This document shows, in pieces, positions 22,701 through 35,528 of a stretch of DNA of 64,000 nucleotides; the first letter of the stretch is position 1; each line of letters begins with the position of its first letter. Position numbers and translations under genes: made by a program. The stretch comes from Paramacrobiotus metropolitanus (lineage: Eukaryota; Tardigrada; Eutardigrada; Parachela; Macrobiotidae): contig NW_026570253.1 of assembly GCF_019649055.1 (NCBI RefSeq), positions 744,001-808,000 of the forward strand, in the 5' to 3' direction. Below the pieces are notes generated by a model. The model was not told where the DNA came from. It did no database searches and saw only the letters and a list, made by a program, of their open reading frames with translations.

Positions 22701-25700
22701 GGCAGGGCTACAGCGAGCAGCTTGCGATAAAACCTGCTGTTTCCGAAAAGCAGAGCCAAACAGATGCCGAAAGAGTGGCGGACGGAGTGATTTTGAGGAT
22801 AGCAGAACTTGAATCGGAAGTGAAAGCGAAAGAAGATTCGGAAGCATTACTACATGGGGTTGTGGAAGAACACAAGAAACGGTTGACTGAGTTTGAGAAC
22901 CGACTGGACGAAATGGAAGTGGAAAAAACAACACGGGATGTTGGAGTGGCTGAACTGGAAGCGGAATTGAGTATCCTTAGAAGTACTCTGGAAGAACAGA
23001 AGCATGTTGCTGTACAACACCTGGATACCATTTCTCTGTTGACCAACCAGTGCAGTTCCTTAGAAAAGGAAGCCGAATCGCAACTCCAAGCACGAGAAGC
23101 GCTGCAGGTGATAACTGCAAGGGAATACTGTAGAGTAACCCTGCACTTGATATTTGTAGTTCGGTGTGCGGTATTCGGTGTGATAGGTGAAAATAAGCGG
23201 TGATATCTTGCGTAAATTCGCATTGTCTAAATCATAGGTGCAAAGAAAATTAGAAAATTTTAACGTTCACAGTAACTATTGACCGCAGCATGGGAAAGTT
23301 TTGGGAGAGAAGTTGGGAGTTTTGAGATTGTTATGCTTGTGGAGTACTGTTATGCAGTGACAATCATATGCGCTATGTATAGTGTTTACATTTTTAATGC
23401 GATTTGTGTAGGCAATACTTGTATACACAGGAATGGTTCGGTTAAAATATATATAAATATATATAAATTACCTTATTTCTCGTTTTTTATTAGGCTGAAT
23501 TTCAAACATTGCAAATACATTTGGACACGGTCGAAAAGGAAATCTCCAGCAGCCATGAGACGAACGCCAGTGTGTCCGCTTCACTGAGCACCGCGATTCA
23601 GCAGGACGAAGAACTGGCAAAGAGTCAGCAGCTGGAAACCTTGCGACTACAGCTGTTATCAGCGGCAGCTGAAAATCAGCATCTCCAAGAACAACTAGAT
23701 GGATTGCGTGGGTTAGCAACTCCACCAAACTTCTCTGTCGATCCAACCGTTGTCGTTGTCCTAGAGCAGAAAATTCTGATAATGGAATCTGAGCGTAAGA
23801 CACTGGAACAGAAATTCGAGGCTTATGTGGCCGAAATGGAAACGTCCGCTGCTCAGCGAGATGAACAGTGGCGGCTGTACTACTGCAGTCAGCAGGACAC
23901 GTTGGAACAGCGTATTGCGGTGTTGACGGAAGAAAATGGAAAATTAACGAAAGAAATTCAAAAATTGAGCGACAATATTCAAAAAGATGCGTCCAGTAAT
24001 CCTCTGTCAATTTTGGCAGGCGAAGGGGTTTCTAGTGAAGATTATTCTGCGTTGTTAGCGGAAAAAATCAGTGTGGAAGAAGAGCTGGTGTGGTTGCGAG
24101 AAAAAGTTGCGTTTTTGGAAGCAGAATTTAGTCTTGCACGGAATGCTATCCAAATGCAGCCTAGCGCAATTTTGCCAGTCAGTGACATTAGCGAGCATCC
24201 TCAAAACGATCATAACCCAGAGAAAAAAAGGATTGTAATACTGGAACAGCAGCTGCAGGAATTCATTACTACCACAAAACAAAAGGCTGATGAATATTCC
24301 GCTGTTGTCGCCGCCAACGCGTTACTTCAGCGTCGTCTGCAAGAATTCGAAGAGTATGTCCGCGATTTAGATGCAAAACGGCAGACGGATGACCAGAAAG
24401 TATTTGAAACGTTGCAGCAGCAATCTAGTATAGTCAGCGAACTGAATCTTTTGCGAGAAAAGTACAGATTAAGCGAAGAGGAACGCGTTAGCCTGCTACA
24501 GCAAATGAATGATGCTACGTTAACCGCGTCGCCCATGCTTCACGACAATGTAAAGCAACAGCTTGAAAAGCGAATTGAAACACTGGAGGCTGATGTGCGG
24601 AATTTTAGCGTTGCGACGTCCGAATGGCAAGAAAAGTATTTTAATTTGCAGAATTTATTGGAAAGTGGCAGTCCAGCAACACCATCAAGTAGCACTGCTC
24701 TTTCGCCTCTACCAGAGAACGGAGTACAGGATTCTGATCTGATCAAATCGTCGGTGCCAAAGGCAAAGAAGGATCTTAAACAACGGATTGCTAAACTGCG
24801 AAAACAAGGCGAAATGAAAAAGGGTCACATGGAGACGATCCCCGACGTGGTCAGTGTGGTTCCCGATGATACATCGGCGGCAGTCGGTGATGAAGCACCT
24901 ATGCCGGCGCTGATTGCATCCCTGGAGGACGAGAAATTAGCTCTGCAGACGCGCGTGAGATCCCTGGAAGACGCCTTAATGAAAGCGCATGATGAATGTG
25001 CCGTTATGTCTTCATCGTTTTCCACATTGCAACAGCAGTTTACCCAGATGCAAAGCGAAGGCAAAGCGGTGCTGGAATACTCGAATACATCTTCACCCGC
25101 CCCTTCTGTGACGGAGGAAAGCGTTGACTGGAGCGGCAAAAATCCCAGAGGGAAAATAGATCTCAAGCAGCGTATCTCAAAACTTCGGGATTTAAAAAAG
25201 CAGAAGCAGGTTGATGTGGTCGCTGTGGAATATTTGCAGCAGAGGGAACCTCTCTCGGTCGATTCGGAAAGAGAGCAGGAACGGAAGAATTTCGATTACG
25301 TTATCGAAAACCTCACCCGGTTGAACGATAGTCTGACTGATCGGTTAGCCAAACTGGAAGACAAAAATGCCGCGTTAGAAGATCAACTGGCTGCTGTGCG
25401 TTCCACAGCAAGTGACAGAACTGCTATTCTTGAGGGCAGTTTAGCGAAAGCTGAAGAAAAATACGCGACTGTGCAGTCGCAATATTCGGCGCTGCAGAAA
25501 GAACATGGCGACTACATTGCACAGCTTTCTAGTGACCTGCTTGCTCGTGATGAGCAGTGGAATAAGTTCATGGCGGACGAAAAATCGGAACACAAAATGG
25601 CTGTTGATCAGTTACAGCTCATGAACAGCGCATTGTTAGAACAGATTTCGAATTTGGAGAACGAGAGCAGACGGCTCGTAGATCTGGCTGCAGAAACCGG

Positions 25701-28700
25701 GAACAGCGGGAAAACGCGCCTGGAAGCCAGTGTCCAACATGAAGTAGCTTTGACAACCGAAAGCAACAGAACTGCTGACCTGGAACGCAAGTTGCTGGAG
25801 GCGTCGCAGAAGTGTGCCAAAACGGAGCTGGATTACTCGATGTTGCAGAAGGAGTACGATAATTATGTTGCCCAGGCCACTGGCGACGTAGTTTCTCGAG
25901 ACGAACATTGGAATAAATTTGTATCGGATCAGAAATCCGAATATGAACGTATTCTTCACGATATGTACGAAAAGAGCGGTGCTCTTTCCGAACAGATCGC
26001 GCGCTTGGAGGTGGAAAATAATCACCTGAGAGAGCAGGTTTCAAAAAACATTGAAACAGTAAACGCAAATGAGACATCAGCCAGTCTTGAGATGAGTGCT
26101 GCAACACAGCGATTGGAGTTTTTGGAAGTGGAGAGAGTGCAGTTTTTGAAGGACATTGAGGTTTTGCAGCAGACTATGGCTATGCAGCAGAATTATTCGG
26201 TAACCGGCGAAGCGGAACTAGTACAGCTGCGGCACAACCTGACCAATTTGCAGGATGAGAACAACGTACTGGAAGGTCAACTGGAAGCTCTGCGAGCCTA
26301 CATTCAAGCGCGGGAAGAAAGCATTGGGCATGATTCCGAAATAAGAAATAGGGAAAGTGCGTTACTGGCATCACAGCTAAAGGAGGCTGTGCAACATGCT
26401 GAATCTTTGGAATCCGAGCGAACAAAATTGCTGAGTGATTTTGAATCATTGCAGCATACTGTCGATATGCACCAGAGCTCAGCCGTTTCTGTCGCCCAGA
26501 CAAACGAAGCAGCCGTTCTCGAAGTCGAGCACCTGAGACGGAAATTAACGGATACGATACAACAGAACACCTTGTTGGCGGAGGAGCTGGAAAAAATGAA
26601 AGTGCAGCTGAAAGAACACGAAGAGCACGCCGCTGTAACTGATCAGCAAATCGGTCAGTGGGAAGCATATATTTCCGAACAGGATCGCACGAATGAATTA
26701 AAGGTCACCGAAGCGGTCAGACAGTTGACGAGTCAACTGGAAGATGTACTTCGGATTAATTCGGAGAATCAGTTGGACAAGCAGAATTTCTTGGAGGTGA
26801 TTGCTAGTTTACAGAAGCAGTGCCAGGAACTGGAGATTGAGCGGAGCCAGTTGATAAACAGCCACGAAGAGAAGATCACGGAAATGAATTCAATCGTGCA
26901 GCAGCACGATGAAGAATGGAAGAAATTTCTGTTGTCGCAGACCGAGGTGATGGAACGAGAAAACACACGGTTGACAGAGGAAATGGCCAGCTTTAAAGCA
27001 CAGCTGGATAATTTATCGGCTTTACAAGAGCGCTGCGATGCACTTGAGAACTCACTAAATGTGGCCAATCAGACTGAAACTGATGTGCGCTCTCAGCTGC
27101 ATACATCCCAGTCGGAAATATTGGAAATGAAAGAAGCATATTCGGCTCACGTTGAAGCCATGAATAAGTCGGTTGCGCAGCACAACCAGGAATACCAGGA
27201 TTATATAGCACTGCAAAACACGCGTTTTGAAGAAGAAAAACAGAAATTGTCGGCTGAAATTGTCGAGCTGCAAGCATACGTGGCAGTGCTGAACAGTCAG
27301 ATGAATACTGACGGCTCCGGCAGGGAAAGAACAGAAATATCAACAGTAGTTGAAGCGATGGATGATCGGGAAAGTGAACATCTCCGGGCGGAAAATGACA
27401 GACTGATGAAAGAAGTCATTGCACTGTCGGAACGTTTGGCTGCTGCAACTCAAAACTCCAAGGAAAACCAGCAGCTTGTGGACGCCGTTCCCTCACTTGC
27501 GAATACTCGCGCTGTCCGACAACAGTCACCCGTGGCTTTTACCAGCATGCATTTGCAGCCGACCGTGCAGTCGAAATTCGCCGTAAACTTTGACCCGTCC
27601 CCTTCAATATTCGACGAAATCTTCGTACGGGACAGCGGAGCTGCAAATAACGCAGGGGATTTTGCGAGACAGGTCAGTGTGATTGTTGTTGGTGTCGACG
27701 CATCACTATCTGGGAGCTGATGTTTCCTATAATTTTAGTGGATTTTAGTGCGGCATTTTAGTACTTTGTCTCTCTCGGTTGTACATGACGAATTTCTTTA
27801 GTTTTCGGATGTTCCTGCTTCCGATGCCATTCAAGCGACCAGACTAGAAGATGCCGAAATGACGAATCGACTAAGTGAGCTGACAAGACAGTTAACGGAA
27901 TCCAGTACACGGATCACTCAACTGGAAGAAAAACTGCAAAAATCTGCCGCCGATGAAATCAACTTCCAAAATATTTCTAATACTGTGCGCCAGCTGGAGT
28001 TCGACCTGCACCAAACGAAATCTGAAATGGCGCATGTGCAACAAGGAAAAGATGATCTTGAGTCTAAAATCGAAATTTTGGAAGCCGAACTCTTCAGGTA
28101 AATGCTTTGATCTTAATAGAGAAATTGGCATTTTATCTATCCAAGGACTGTCATATAATCGTGTTGGTCGAAATTTGCGGGTGTGCTGTTTAGCGTAAAT
28201 ATCGTAGACGGTAAACGTCCTTGTTTGTTTTTTATATAAAAAATAACAACATGCTGTTCTTGACTGACTGTTTGAATTTTTTACTGGCAGGTTTCGGAAA
28301 ACAGCAGAAAGTCAAGTTCAGTCTACTGAAGACGCAACACAGTCGGAGGTACAACGATTATCCTCTGAACTCCAGCTAGCAGAATGTAAAGTAGCCCTAC
28401 TTGACGTGGAAATATCCCGATTGGAAAAACTGCTGCACGAGAAAGATACTGAAAGAGCGGTTGAGCTGGCGGCCATGTCCGACCAACTGGCTGCGAACAG
28501 AGCCGAATATGAAATCCAGGTTCATCAGTTCCAGCAGGAGTGGGAAAGCTATTTCTCCGAGCGCACCTCCTCATTGGAAACGGAAAATGCCGCTTTGAAA
28601 AAGCAGATGGCGGACTTGATTTCTACTGCGTCAAACCGACAATACACCGAAACGGAACAGTCGTGTCAGACCGAAACAGTGGGCCATGGTGGCACAGATG

Positions 28701-31252
28701 TGTGGAATAACTTCGCGGCAGATGTTAATAATTTACCACTGAATATGGAATCGCCGTCATCGGAATATGCCCAAACCATGGACATCTTCGAACGGACCAT
28801 CGAAGAACTGACCAAGCAACCGGCGGGGTGCATTGCGTGTGATCGCCTGGCCGAGCAACTGAAAGCCACGGAAACGCAGTTGGACGCCTTATCTAGTGAG
28901 ATTGAGAAACTTCACCAGCAGTCGGCGTCGGACTCGGCATTATCCCACGAGAATGATTGTTTACGGGAGAAAATACTAGCGTATGAGGAGTTGTTAAGCG
29001 GCGGAGAAAATGGCGAAGTCGTAAAGGACCTTGCAACTGACGATTTCGAGGATGTTATCGGGTTAAAGGAAGATCGAATGCGTCTGCAGGTGGAGCTGTT
29101 GGCCGTGCAGGAAGAACTGGAAATGCTGCGAAATAATTCAGATGTGGGCTTGACCTTTCCGCCGCTCCGCGATGTTCCAGAAAAGATTTCCGTTGACGCG
29201 ACAACACAGAAGGACTGGGATATCCGGGTTGCGGAGTCACAAACGGATGCGGTTGAGAGTGGGGAGGATATGCGACTGACAATACAGAATTGGATTGATT
29301 ACGCTGGACAGCTGGAGTCACAGTGTAGTGACCTTTCCGTGAACATTGCATCACTGGAACAACAGAAAATTGTTTACGAAAGGGAATGCTCTGAAGAAAT
29401 TAACCGGCAAGTGAAGGAACAGGCATTCTTGTTATCGGAGCAATTACGGATATCAGAAGATGAGCGGGAATATTTTCGGCGTCAGCTGATGAACCCGGAA
29501 GCCATCGCTCGACATGAAGTTCAGTGTCAGACGGAAATCGATGATCATGATGATGTGATAATTTATCAATCAACCATCAGACAGTTAGAACAGCGCATCG
29601 TTTCCGCGGAAGAGGAAATCATTCAGAGTAGAACAATGTCGGAAGAGATCGCAGCGAGCTGGGCATCCATGTACCAAGCGGCGCAGGAGGAATTAGTCTT
29701 GCTTCGGAACGAAATGGATAAACCTAAGGACAATGAAACGCTTGATCGCATGCAGAATCTGACAGTGGAGTTACAAAAGGCTAGTGGGAAGAACTTGGCG
29801 CTGGAACAGCTGAATTCTGCACTCCAGCAACAGATAACATTCACAGAAGCCCAGCTGAATGAAAAAGAATCGCAGTTTGCGATAAATAAACAAGAGCTAG
29901 AGGAATCACGCATCCATTTGGTCCAGTTGAAAATAAAAGTGGAAATGGAGAAGGAAGGGCTGATCGCGCGTGTGGAGTTTTTGGAAGGCGAAATGGTCCG
30001 TAAGGAGGAAGTTGCTGCAGAGCTGCGCGACCAGATTATGTATCTGCAACGTGAGGTTGATGCCGGACGGCTGAAAATTGAAGACCTTGAGCATCAGGCA
30101 GAGAGTCGAAGTAAGAAGATTGAAGAGAAACAAAGAAGGATTCAAGAATTGCGAGCTGAGATAAAGCGGTTGCGGGAGGAGTTGAGTGGCTTGAAAAGTG
30201 CGTTGGATGAGATGGATCAAAAGAGAAAGACGGTGGAGATGGAAAACGCCGGGTTGCATGTTCAGAATGCCAATTTGGAGCAGGAAAATAAGGTTAGTAC
30301 GATTGCGTTCGCAAATTTCGCAGTCTCCTTAGTTGTGTACTATAATATGATTGTAGTAAGTGGTTATTGATAATTTTATGGCTTCTGTGGAAAGTTTTTG
30401 ACACATGTGTAACAGCATCAAATGAATTATGTCATAAAAATGCATTCCATTGCTCAGATTTTATCCGAAGAAGTGGAGCGTCGACAAGTTCTTCATGATG
30501 CTTTCCGAACACGGGTTAGTCAAGAAGCATCCCTGCTCGATGAAGAAATACAGGGACTACGCGATCACCTTCAGGCAAGTACGTATTTTATTAATTTTAT
30601 GTCTGTTTCCGGGTGAGATGTTGCATTGTGCGAGTTCGTTTAGAGACTGAAATTTGTTTTTATTATGTTGGCACGTAACTGAAAAGGTCAGGGTTAATGA
30701 AATTTTATTTATTCCACACCTTGACGCGAATTTATTTGAGAATGACGACCATGTGTATCTGTAGTTTATTTTTGCGGGAACCTACAATTATGCATCTCAT
30801 TTCAGACTCGCGAATCTGAATTCAGAGAGCTAGAATTAATTTTTAATGAGACGAAACTGGAAAAATCGGATTTGGAGAAGCGTTTACGAGCAGAAAAGCG
30901 ACGTAATCGGAATAGCTCGCTTTCTGTCCACAGCGAATCCGATAGTCGCACTGGTAAATTATCCCAGAACGGCGAAGCATCAAACAAAAGTCCGTATCAC
31001 ACATTGTTGAGTCTCGTGGAAGGATATGAATCTCCAAAGTTAGTAGTACCGAGTAAAAGAGACAAAATTTTGCTTCTTGTTTAGTTAAGGAAGTACTGTT
31101 CAGAAATTGCGTGTACGCATTTCTCGCCTTTTAGATCGTCGTCGACATTAAAATCGTGTATGAACAATTTGAAATCGGAAATCGATGACCTTAAAGCCCA
31201 GATGGACCTGCATATCCAAGTCGTCCGGAGCAAAAGTGATAATTTGGTGTGA
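19723..31252 (+). CDS. Giant coiled-coil protein (~3,130 residues), golgin- or centrosome-like
   Basis: Ten exons: 19723-19882, 20372-20629, 20882-20986, 21183-23107, 23494-27672, 27802-28097, 28291-30292, 30458-30574, 30806-31038 and 31135-31252. All phases close. The first ~175 residues are Ser/Pro-rich and non-helical; nearly all the rest is heptad-rich coiled coil. Two copies of a KxDLKQRIxKLR motif lie at about 24767-24802 and 25153-25188. A Trp-centred motif (RDEQWxKF type) recurs through exons 5-7. The C-terminus ends VRSKSDNLV with no membrane span, GRIP domain or other landmark I can recognise. Size and architecture resemble giant golgins or pericentriolar scaffolds, which tether vesicles or anchor complexes, but I cannot assign an orthologue. 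Intron 8 uses a GC donor. Exon 4 starts at a tandem CAGCAG acceptor. AATAAA at 31548-31553 is the likely poly(A) signal. Confidence 0.9.
20216..20237. repeat. Palindrome in intron 1 of the coiled-coil gene
   Basis: CCATATCACA, then CA, then the exact reverse complement of the first ten bases. It is a short hairpin-forming site of unknown role. Confidence 0.7.
21181..21186 (+). other. Tandem NAGNAG splice acceptor
   Basis: The intron ends in CAGCAG. Use of the first AG (exon from 21183) or the second (from 21186) keeps the frame and only adds or removes one Ala residue. Such sites are a known source of subtle isoforms. Confidence 0.6.
30575..30805 (+). other. GC-AG intron (intron 8 of the coiled-coil gene)
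   Basis: The exon ends CAG and the intron starts GCAAGT, the classical GC-donor consensus. The acceptor is TTTCAG at 30800-30805. Splicing here keeps the frame (exon 8 is 117 bases). The nearest GT, four bases on, would break it. Confidence 0.8.
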
Positions 31253-32488
31253 ATGCGATGGCCATTGGGAGCGTCCCCAACTTCGCACTCCGTATTAACG
31301 TGTCTGTTTCGTTTCGTTGTCAACCCTGGTCTTTCGTTTTTAATAAAAACTTTTAAAACTTACCTTTTTTGTTATTTCAGCCTTATTAACCGGTGGAATG
31401 GTTTTGTGGTTTACAGTCATATTGATATTCCTGGCTTTTACAAGGGCATGTTTTATGGAAGTTTACAGCTACCTATGTACTTGTAACGGCGGTTTAGTTT
31501 TGTGATGGCAGTTCTGAGAGATTTATACGGGCATGTGTTTAATTTGAAATAAAAGTGCTACGTACATAATCATCGTAGTAATAATACCTATACTATACTA
31601 ATAATAAAGTGCGTGATCACACTGTTTAAGTGTTTAAGTCCCATGTACCCATGCACCTGTGCTAACGAGATCGTGGGAAGCGTTCCCATTACGTACACAG
31701 AATCTGATGGCTTATAAAGCCTGCACATAAGTACTCTTTCTTTGAATCTGTATGGACAACCCCTACCGGAAGAAAGGAAATCATTTATTGTGGTCACCGA
31801 CTCACCGGTATAGCGGCAGCTACAGTTTTCCAAGTTATGTGGACAAGCGTGTTTAGATTTTCTTCCCATAGGATGCAAATCTTAATGCTTAAGAATGCTG
31901 GTAAGAATGTATTTCCTAAAAATCCATTGGTGCTTGTTAAATTTTCCTCTTTTGACCGTTACCCAGGCGGCTCCAGCATTTGATGAGGTGTGGTCGATAC
32001 GAGGATGTATTGGATGTGCTATGGTGTTCACGCAGATGGACAATGGTTTTCAATCTCACTTTGTGAGAGATCTACAGCTTATGAGCGAACTCTCCGCTTA
32101 AACGGCCCGCGTCTTGGAAGTCTGAACGTTAGAAACTTAGAACCCAACTTTGAACCCCTTTTCGATACAGGTATTAGAATTTGTACAGATTCTGTACATG
32201 TAACAGAATCTGTGTCGGATCGGAAATGCACTATTATGGCTTCCGCCCAAAACTGCGGTTAGATACATACGACTATATACGAGTACTTACTAGTACAGTA
32301 CTTAACAGTTAACACCGTGGCTTAAAGTTACATTTATTAAATTTTAATCTTAGTTTTAGTATTTTGCTTTTGGTTTTTTTTACAGTTGTTGGCATGTTTA
32401 GAGGCATGTTATAATGTATTGACAGGAATCGTTGGATCCAGAATCGCTCCTGTATAGTACAGTATATGCTTGTAAACTTTTGCTGGCA
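31253..32488. other. 3' UTR of the coiled-coil gene and intergenic DNA
   Basis: The 3' UTR probably ends after AATAAA at 31548-31553. A short imperfect palindrome based on ACAGATTCTGTA lies near 32186-32211. Small ORFs around 31895-32262 show no family signal. The rest leads into the AT-hook gene. Confidence 0.35.
31548..31553 (+). terminator. Poly(A) signal, coiled-coil gene
   Basis: AATAAA about 300 bases after the stop codon at 31250-31252. Confidence 0.5.
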
Positions 32489-34200
32489 ATGCCTCCAACA
32501 ACTCGCAGCCGTCAAGCTGCTGCTGTTACCGCACAAGCAGCTTCGACGGAACCCATAAAAGACTGCAGCAACGATCCGCTTGTTGCCCCCAAAACGGATT
32601 CCCTGGGGCTTCCCGGCCCTCTGCCCGATGTAACCAAACGCCGCCGCCGCCTGAATGCGCGCCCCGTTACCGATTCTCTAGTGGCTCCTCCCCTCGCCCC
32701 GATGCCCCCGACCAACAGCGCCGCGGAACTTTTCAAAACCGTCTACGACGCCCCCGCGCACGGTTTTCCCCAATGCTCAACACCCTGATCCCGGGATACA
32801 CGGGGGGCCCGGTCCTGATCACCCTCAATCCCGCCGTTCCCACCAGTTCATATAAGCCCCTGCGACAGAAAGGCCTGTCCCCCTCGGCCGCCCCTGGTTT
32901 CCCCCTGATGCTGCATCCGCCCAAACATTCGCTGCGTTTAGTGAAGGGCAGCGCCTCGTCGTGGACGGTGGTGGCGCCTGTGCCGTTGATGCCCGCGGCA
33001 GCCACAAACCCCTGGTGCAGACGGCGACGGGACTCCCCCCAACGGTGATCTCATCGGCTACATCGCAGCAGCCGATGAAGCTGGCGGCAGTGCTGGCAGC
33101 CAAGCAGAAACCCAAGATCGCGACGACAGGGATGACTCCGCCGACGCGCCGAGGAAGGCCGCCCGTTAAGAAGGGGAAGGGACGGGGCAAAGGTTGGCGG
33201 AAGGGCCTGGGGAAGAAGGCGGAGAGCGTGCAGAGTGGATCGTCGTCGGCCACAACGACGGATGCCGAGTCGTTTAGGTACAGCGTACGCTTATCTGAAA
33301 CGCATTGATTACGTATAGCTTGACGGTAGTTTATGCTGCGGCTCCGCACATTTTGGGTTGAACTAAAATATTTCACTCAAAATTCGGTTAATGGAGTTTT
33401 ATTCTTGAGGCTTTCGCTTTTTCTTTAATTTCTTCACAAACCTTGCTAAACAAACTAGCCAATGCCTGGAAAACATCTTAACTCTTGTACCCGAACTAAT
33501 TATGATTAGTATTTAATAATATAATTATACTTTCTTTGGTCCGATCTGATCGATTCTGCCTTAAATTCTTTTTTGGTTTTGATTTTTGTTGAAGCAGTGG
33601 CACTCATAAACAATAACCGCCACTGGTGCCAAAAAAACACATTTGGGATGGTTATTCGATTTTTCTTTCGTCTTGGGTTATTATGGTTTGATCCTTTACT
33701 GTAATGTGGTAATTACATATAGATCCGATGCCGATACTGGCGAAGGGACGTCTTCGGGATTCTCTCAGCAGCCCGACTCGGTGATATCCTCCTCTGTGCG
33801 GGAGGATTCTGTATCGGGTGAAGCGGACAGCGGAGTGGGTCCGCTCTTCACCGCCGCTCAGAAGGAAGCCATGGCCGATCACTACGGAGACACTGGCACC
33901 GCTCTCCGCTACACAGCCCTGAAGGAATGGTGCATGTCCAAGGGCGCATCGCTCCTGCATGCCGGATCCGTGAGGAATAAATTCCGCGCTCTCCTTCAGG
34001 ACGGAATTGATCGGGAAGAAGCGGGTGGGATTGGTGTGGAAACGGTGGAACGTGTGAAGGAGGCAATGGGACGTGTCCGGGATCCGCACTTGGAGGAGTT
34101 CAAACGACAGATTTGTCTGGAGATTATCCGCTCCAGGAATCCGCAGTATGGCGTACTGAGGAAGGAGGTCGAGCGCACTAAGGGTAGGTTGTGCGATTGA
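32489..34200 (+). CDS. AT-hook protein, reading frame broken twice
   Basis: I do not recognise the family. The start MPPTTRSRQAAAV is at 32489. Coding-like, GC-rich sequence runs to a donor at 33277/33278, but it moves from frame 2 to frame 1 near 32765-32775 and from frame 1 to frame 0 near 33001-33015. Each shift corresponds to one missing base and each lies at a run of four C. The third segment has an AT-hook-like core, RRGRPPVKKGKGRGKGWRKG, and other Lys/Arg-rich stretches, so DNA or chromatin binding is likely. Exon 2 (from 33723) joins in phase 2 and reads SDADTGEGTSSGF and later a helical, well-ordered region (HYGDTGTALRYTALKEWC, then VRNKFRALLQDG). It ends either at the stop at 34198-34200 or through a donor at 34184 into a short exon at 34502. 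Sequencing error, pseudogene and unseen mini-introns are all possible. Confidence 0.6.
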
Positions 34201-35528
34201 AATCGTTATGGCTACTTTTCTGAGTGGATTTGGATTAGCCCTACTGTAGTGAATAGCTACGAAAATGTGGATTCAGTTTTGAATGTTCACCCATACCTTT
34301 GTGTTTTCTACGGGGTTTATCCTAGAATAACGTTGAGGCATTGTACCTTGTTAAAATTAACTGATGATGAATTTTTTGTACTGGTCTGTTTAATTAAGCT
34401 TTGCTGCAGTGCGGAATGTGGTAAATACTAACTAGTTAAAATTCTGGTTTTTTTATGAATTATTTTGCAAATTTTAAGTACTTAAGCCGATCGTTTTCTA
34501 GATCCCACTTGAATGTGATCGCTTGGACACCGCAGATCGCTTGAATGGGAAGGTGGACTGCTACCCATAATCCACTGCTTTCGTGATAAAGAAGTACTTA
34601 ACTGAAAACAATCAGTAAATCTGAATATACTTCTGCTTTCTCTCACAAATTATAATAATTGTTTTTGATATGACTTTGCTCGATTTTTTCAGTTCTTTTC
34701 TACAGCTCGGCATTTTACATGTTTTATAGTGTTTTAATTGTTCAAGCTGCTTGCTTTGCTGGATTTTTGTCTTGATCTCATTAGAACTTCAGAAAACCCA
34801 GTTTGAGAGTCGCAGTTACTTTAGCAGATATATGTTAACGCAAGAACTTACTACAGGTAGACGTCTGCCGACTTACATAACTTGGCATATGGACCAGATA
34901 CCGTTGTGCGACAGTCGAAGCAGCTGAATCAACATTTTTCTCCAGATGTTATTTTTCTCCAGATATTGACAGATGCTAACAACACTGGATCGGTAGTAAT
35001 CGATTGTTTCAAAGCAGGTTTAGAACTTGTGCCAAGGACAGTTAAGATACCGGGCGCATATCCATTAATTGTGTATGCACAATTAATAATCGTCAAAAAT
35101 AAAATTAATCCATTAACAGAAGCAGTTTTGTTTACGGTTATTGATAACGTTTGGTGTTGATAAAGAAAAACAGATAATCTGATTCAACTTAATCGGTTGT
35201 ATAGCAAAACTGCGCAATAATATCCTGTGAATCTGCTCCACCACAAAAAAACCATAGACTACGTTAATTCCATTTAAGCATCATCATAGGATAACGAGCA
35301 TTGATACACAAAAATACCCTGTATCTTGTCACAATGAAAAAAGACCGCTTTTTCTTTGTATTTATTATCCAGAATATATCTATAATAACAGTAAGTCTAC
35401 ATTACCGGAAGGGTATGGATATACAAAAAATAGCATATACAAAAGACAAACAAAACGATCTTCGAAAGCCAGATGGTAACTAATACACCAAATTGAAGTA
35501 CAAGAATAAGAGGCACAAAAAAAAACTA
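34201..35528. other. Intergenic, convergent gene ends
   Basis: No gene I can support. A possible 3' terminal exon of the AT-hook gene starts at 34502 (acceptor TTTTCTAG). A 10-base-arm palindrome lies at 35064-35087 (ATTAATTGTG, TATG, then the complement). The ORF at 34882-35160 has no family signal. Confidence 0.35.

Noticed and set aside
29900-31252. GRIP, PACT or C-terminal membrane anchor in the giant coiled-coil protein
   Set aside because: I looked for these in the last exons to choose between golgin, pericentrin and giantin classes. None is visible, so no orthologue is assigned.
32741-32846. GT...AG pair that might be a mini-intron explaining the first AT-hook frame break
   Set aside because: Its 106-base length gives the wrong phase change, so it does not restore the frame.
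34882-35160. Plus-strand ORF of 92 codons
   Set aside because: AT-rich, no family signal, no flanking splice context.
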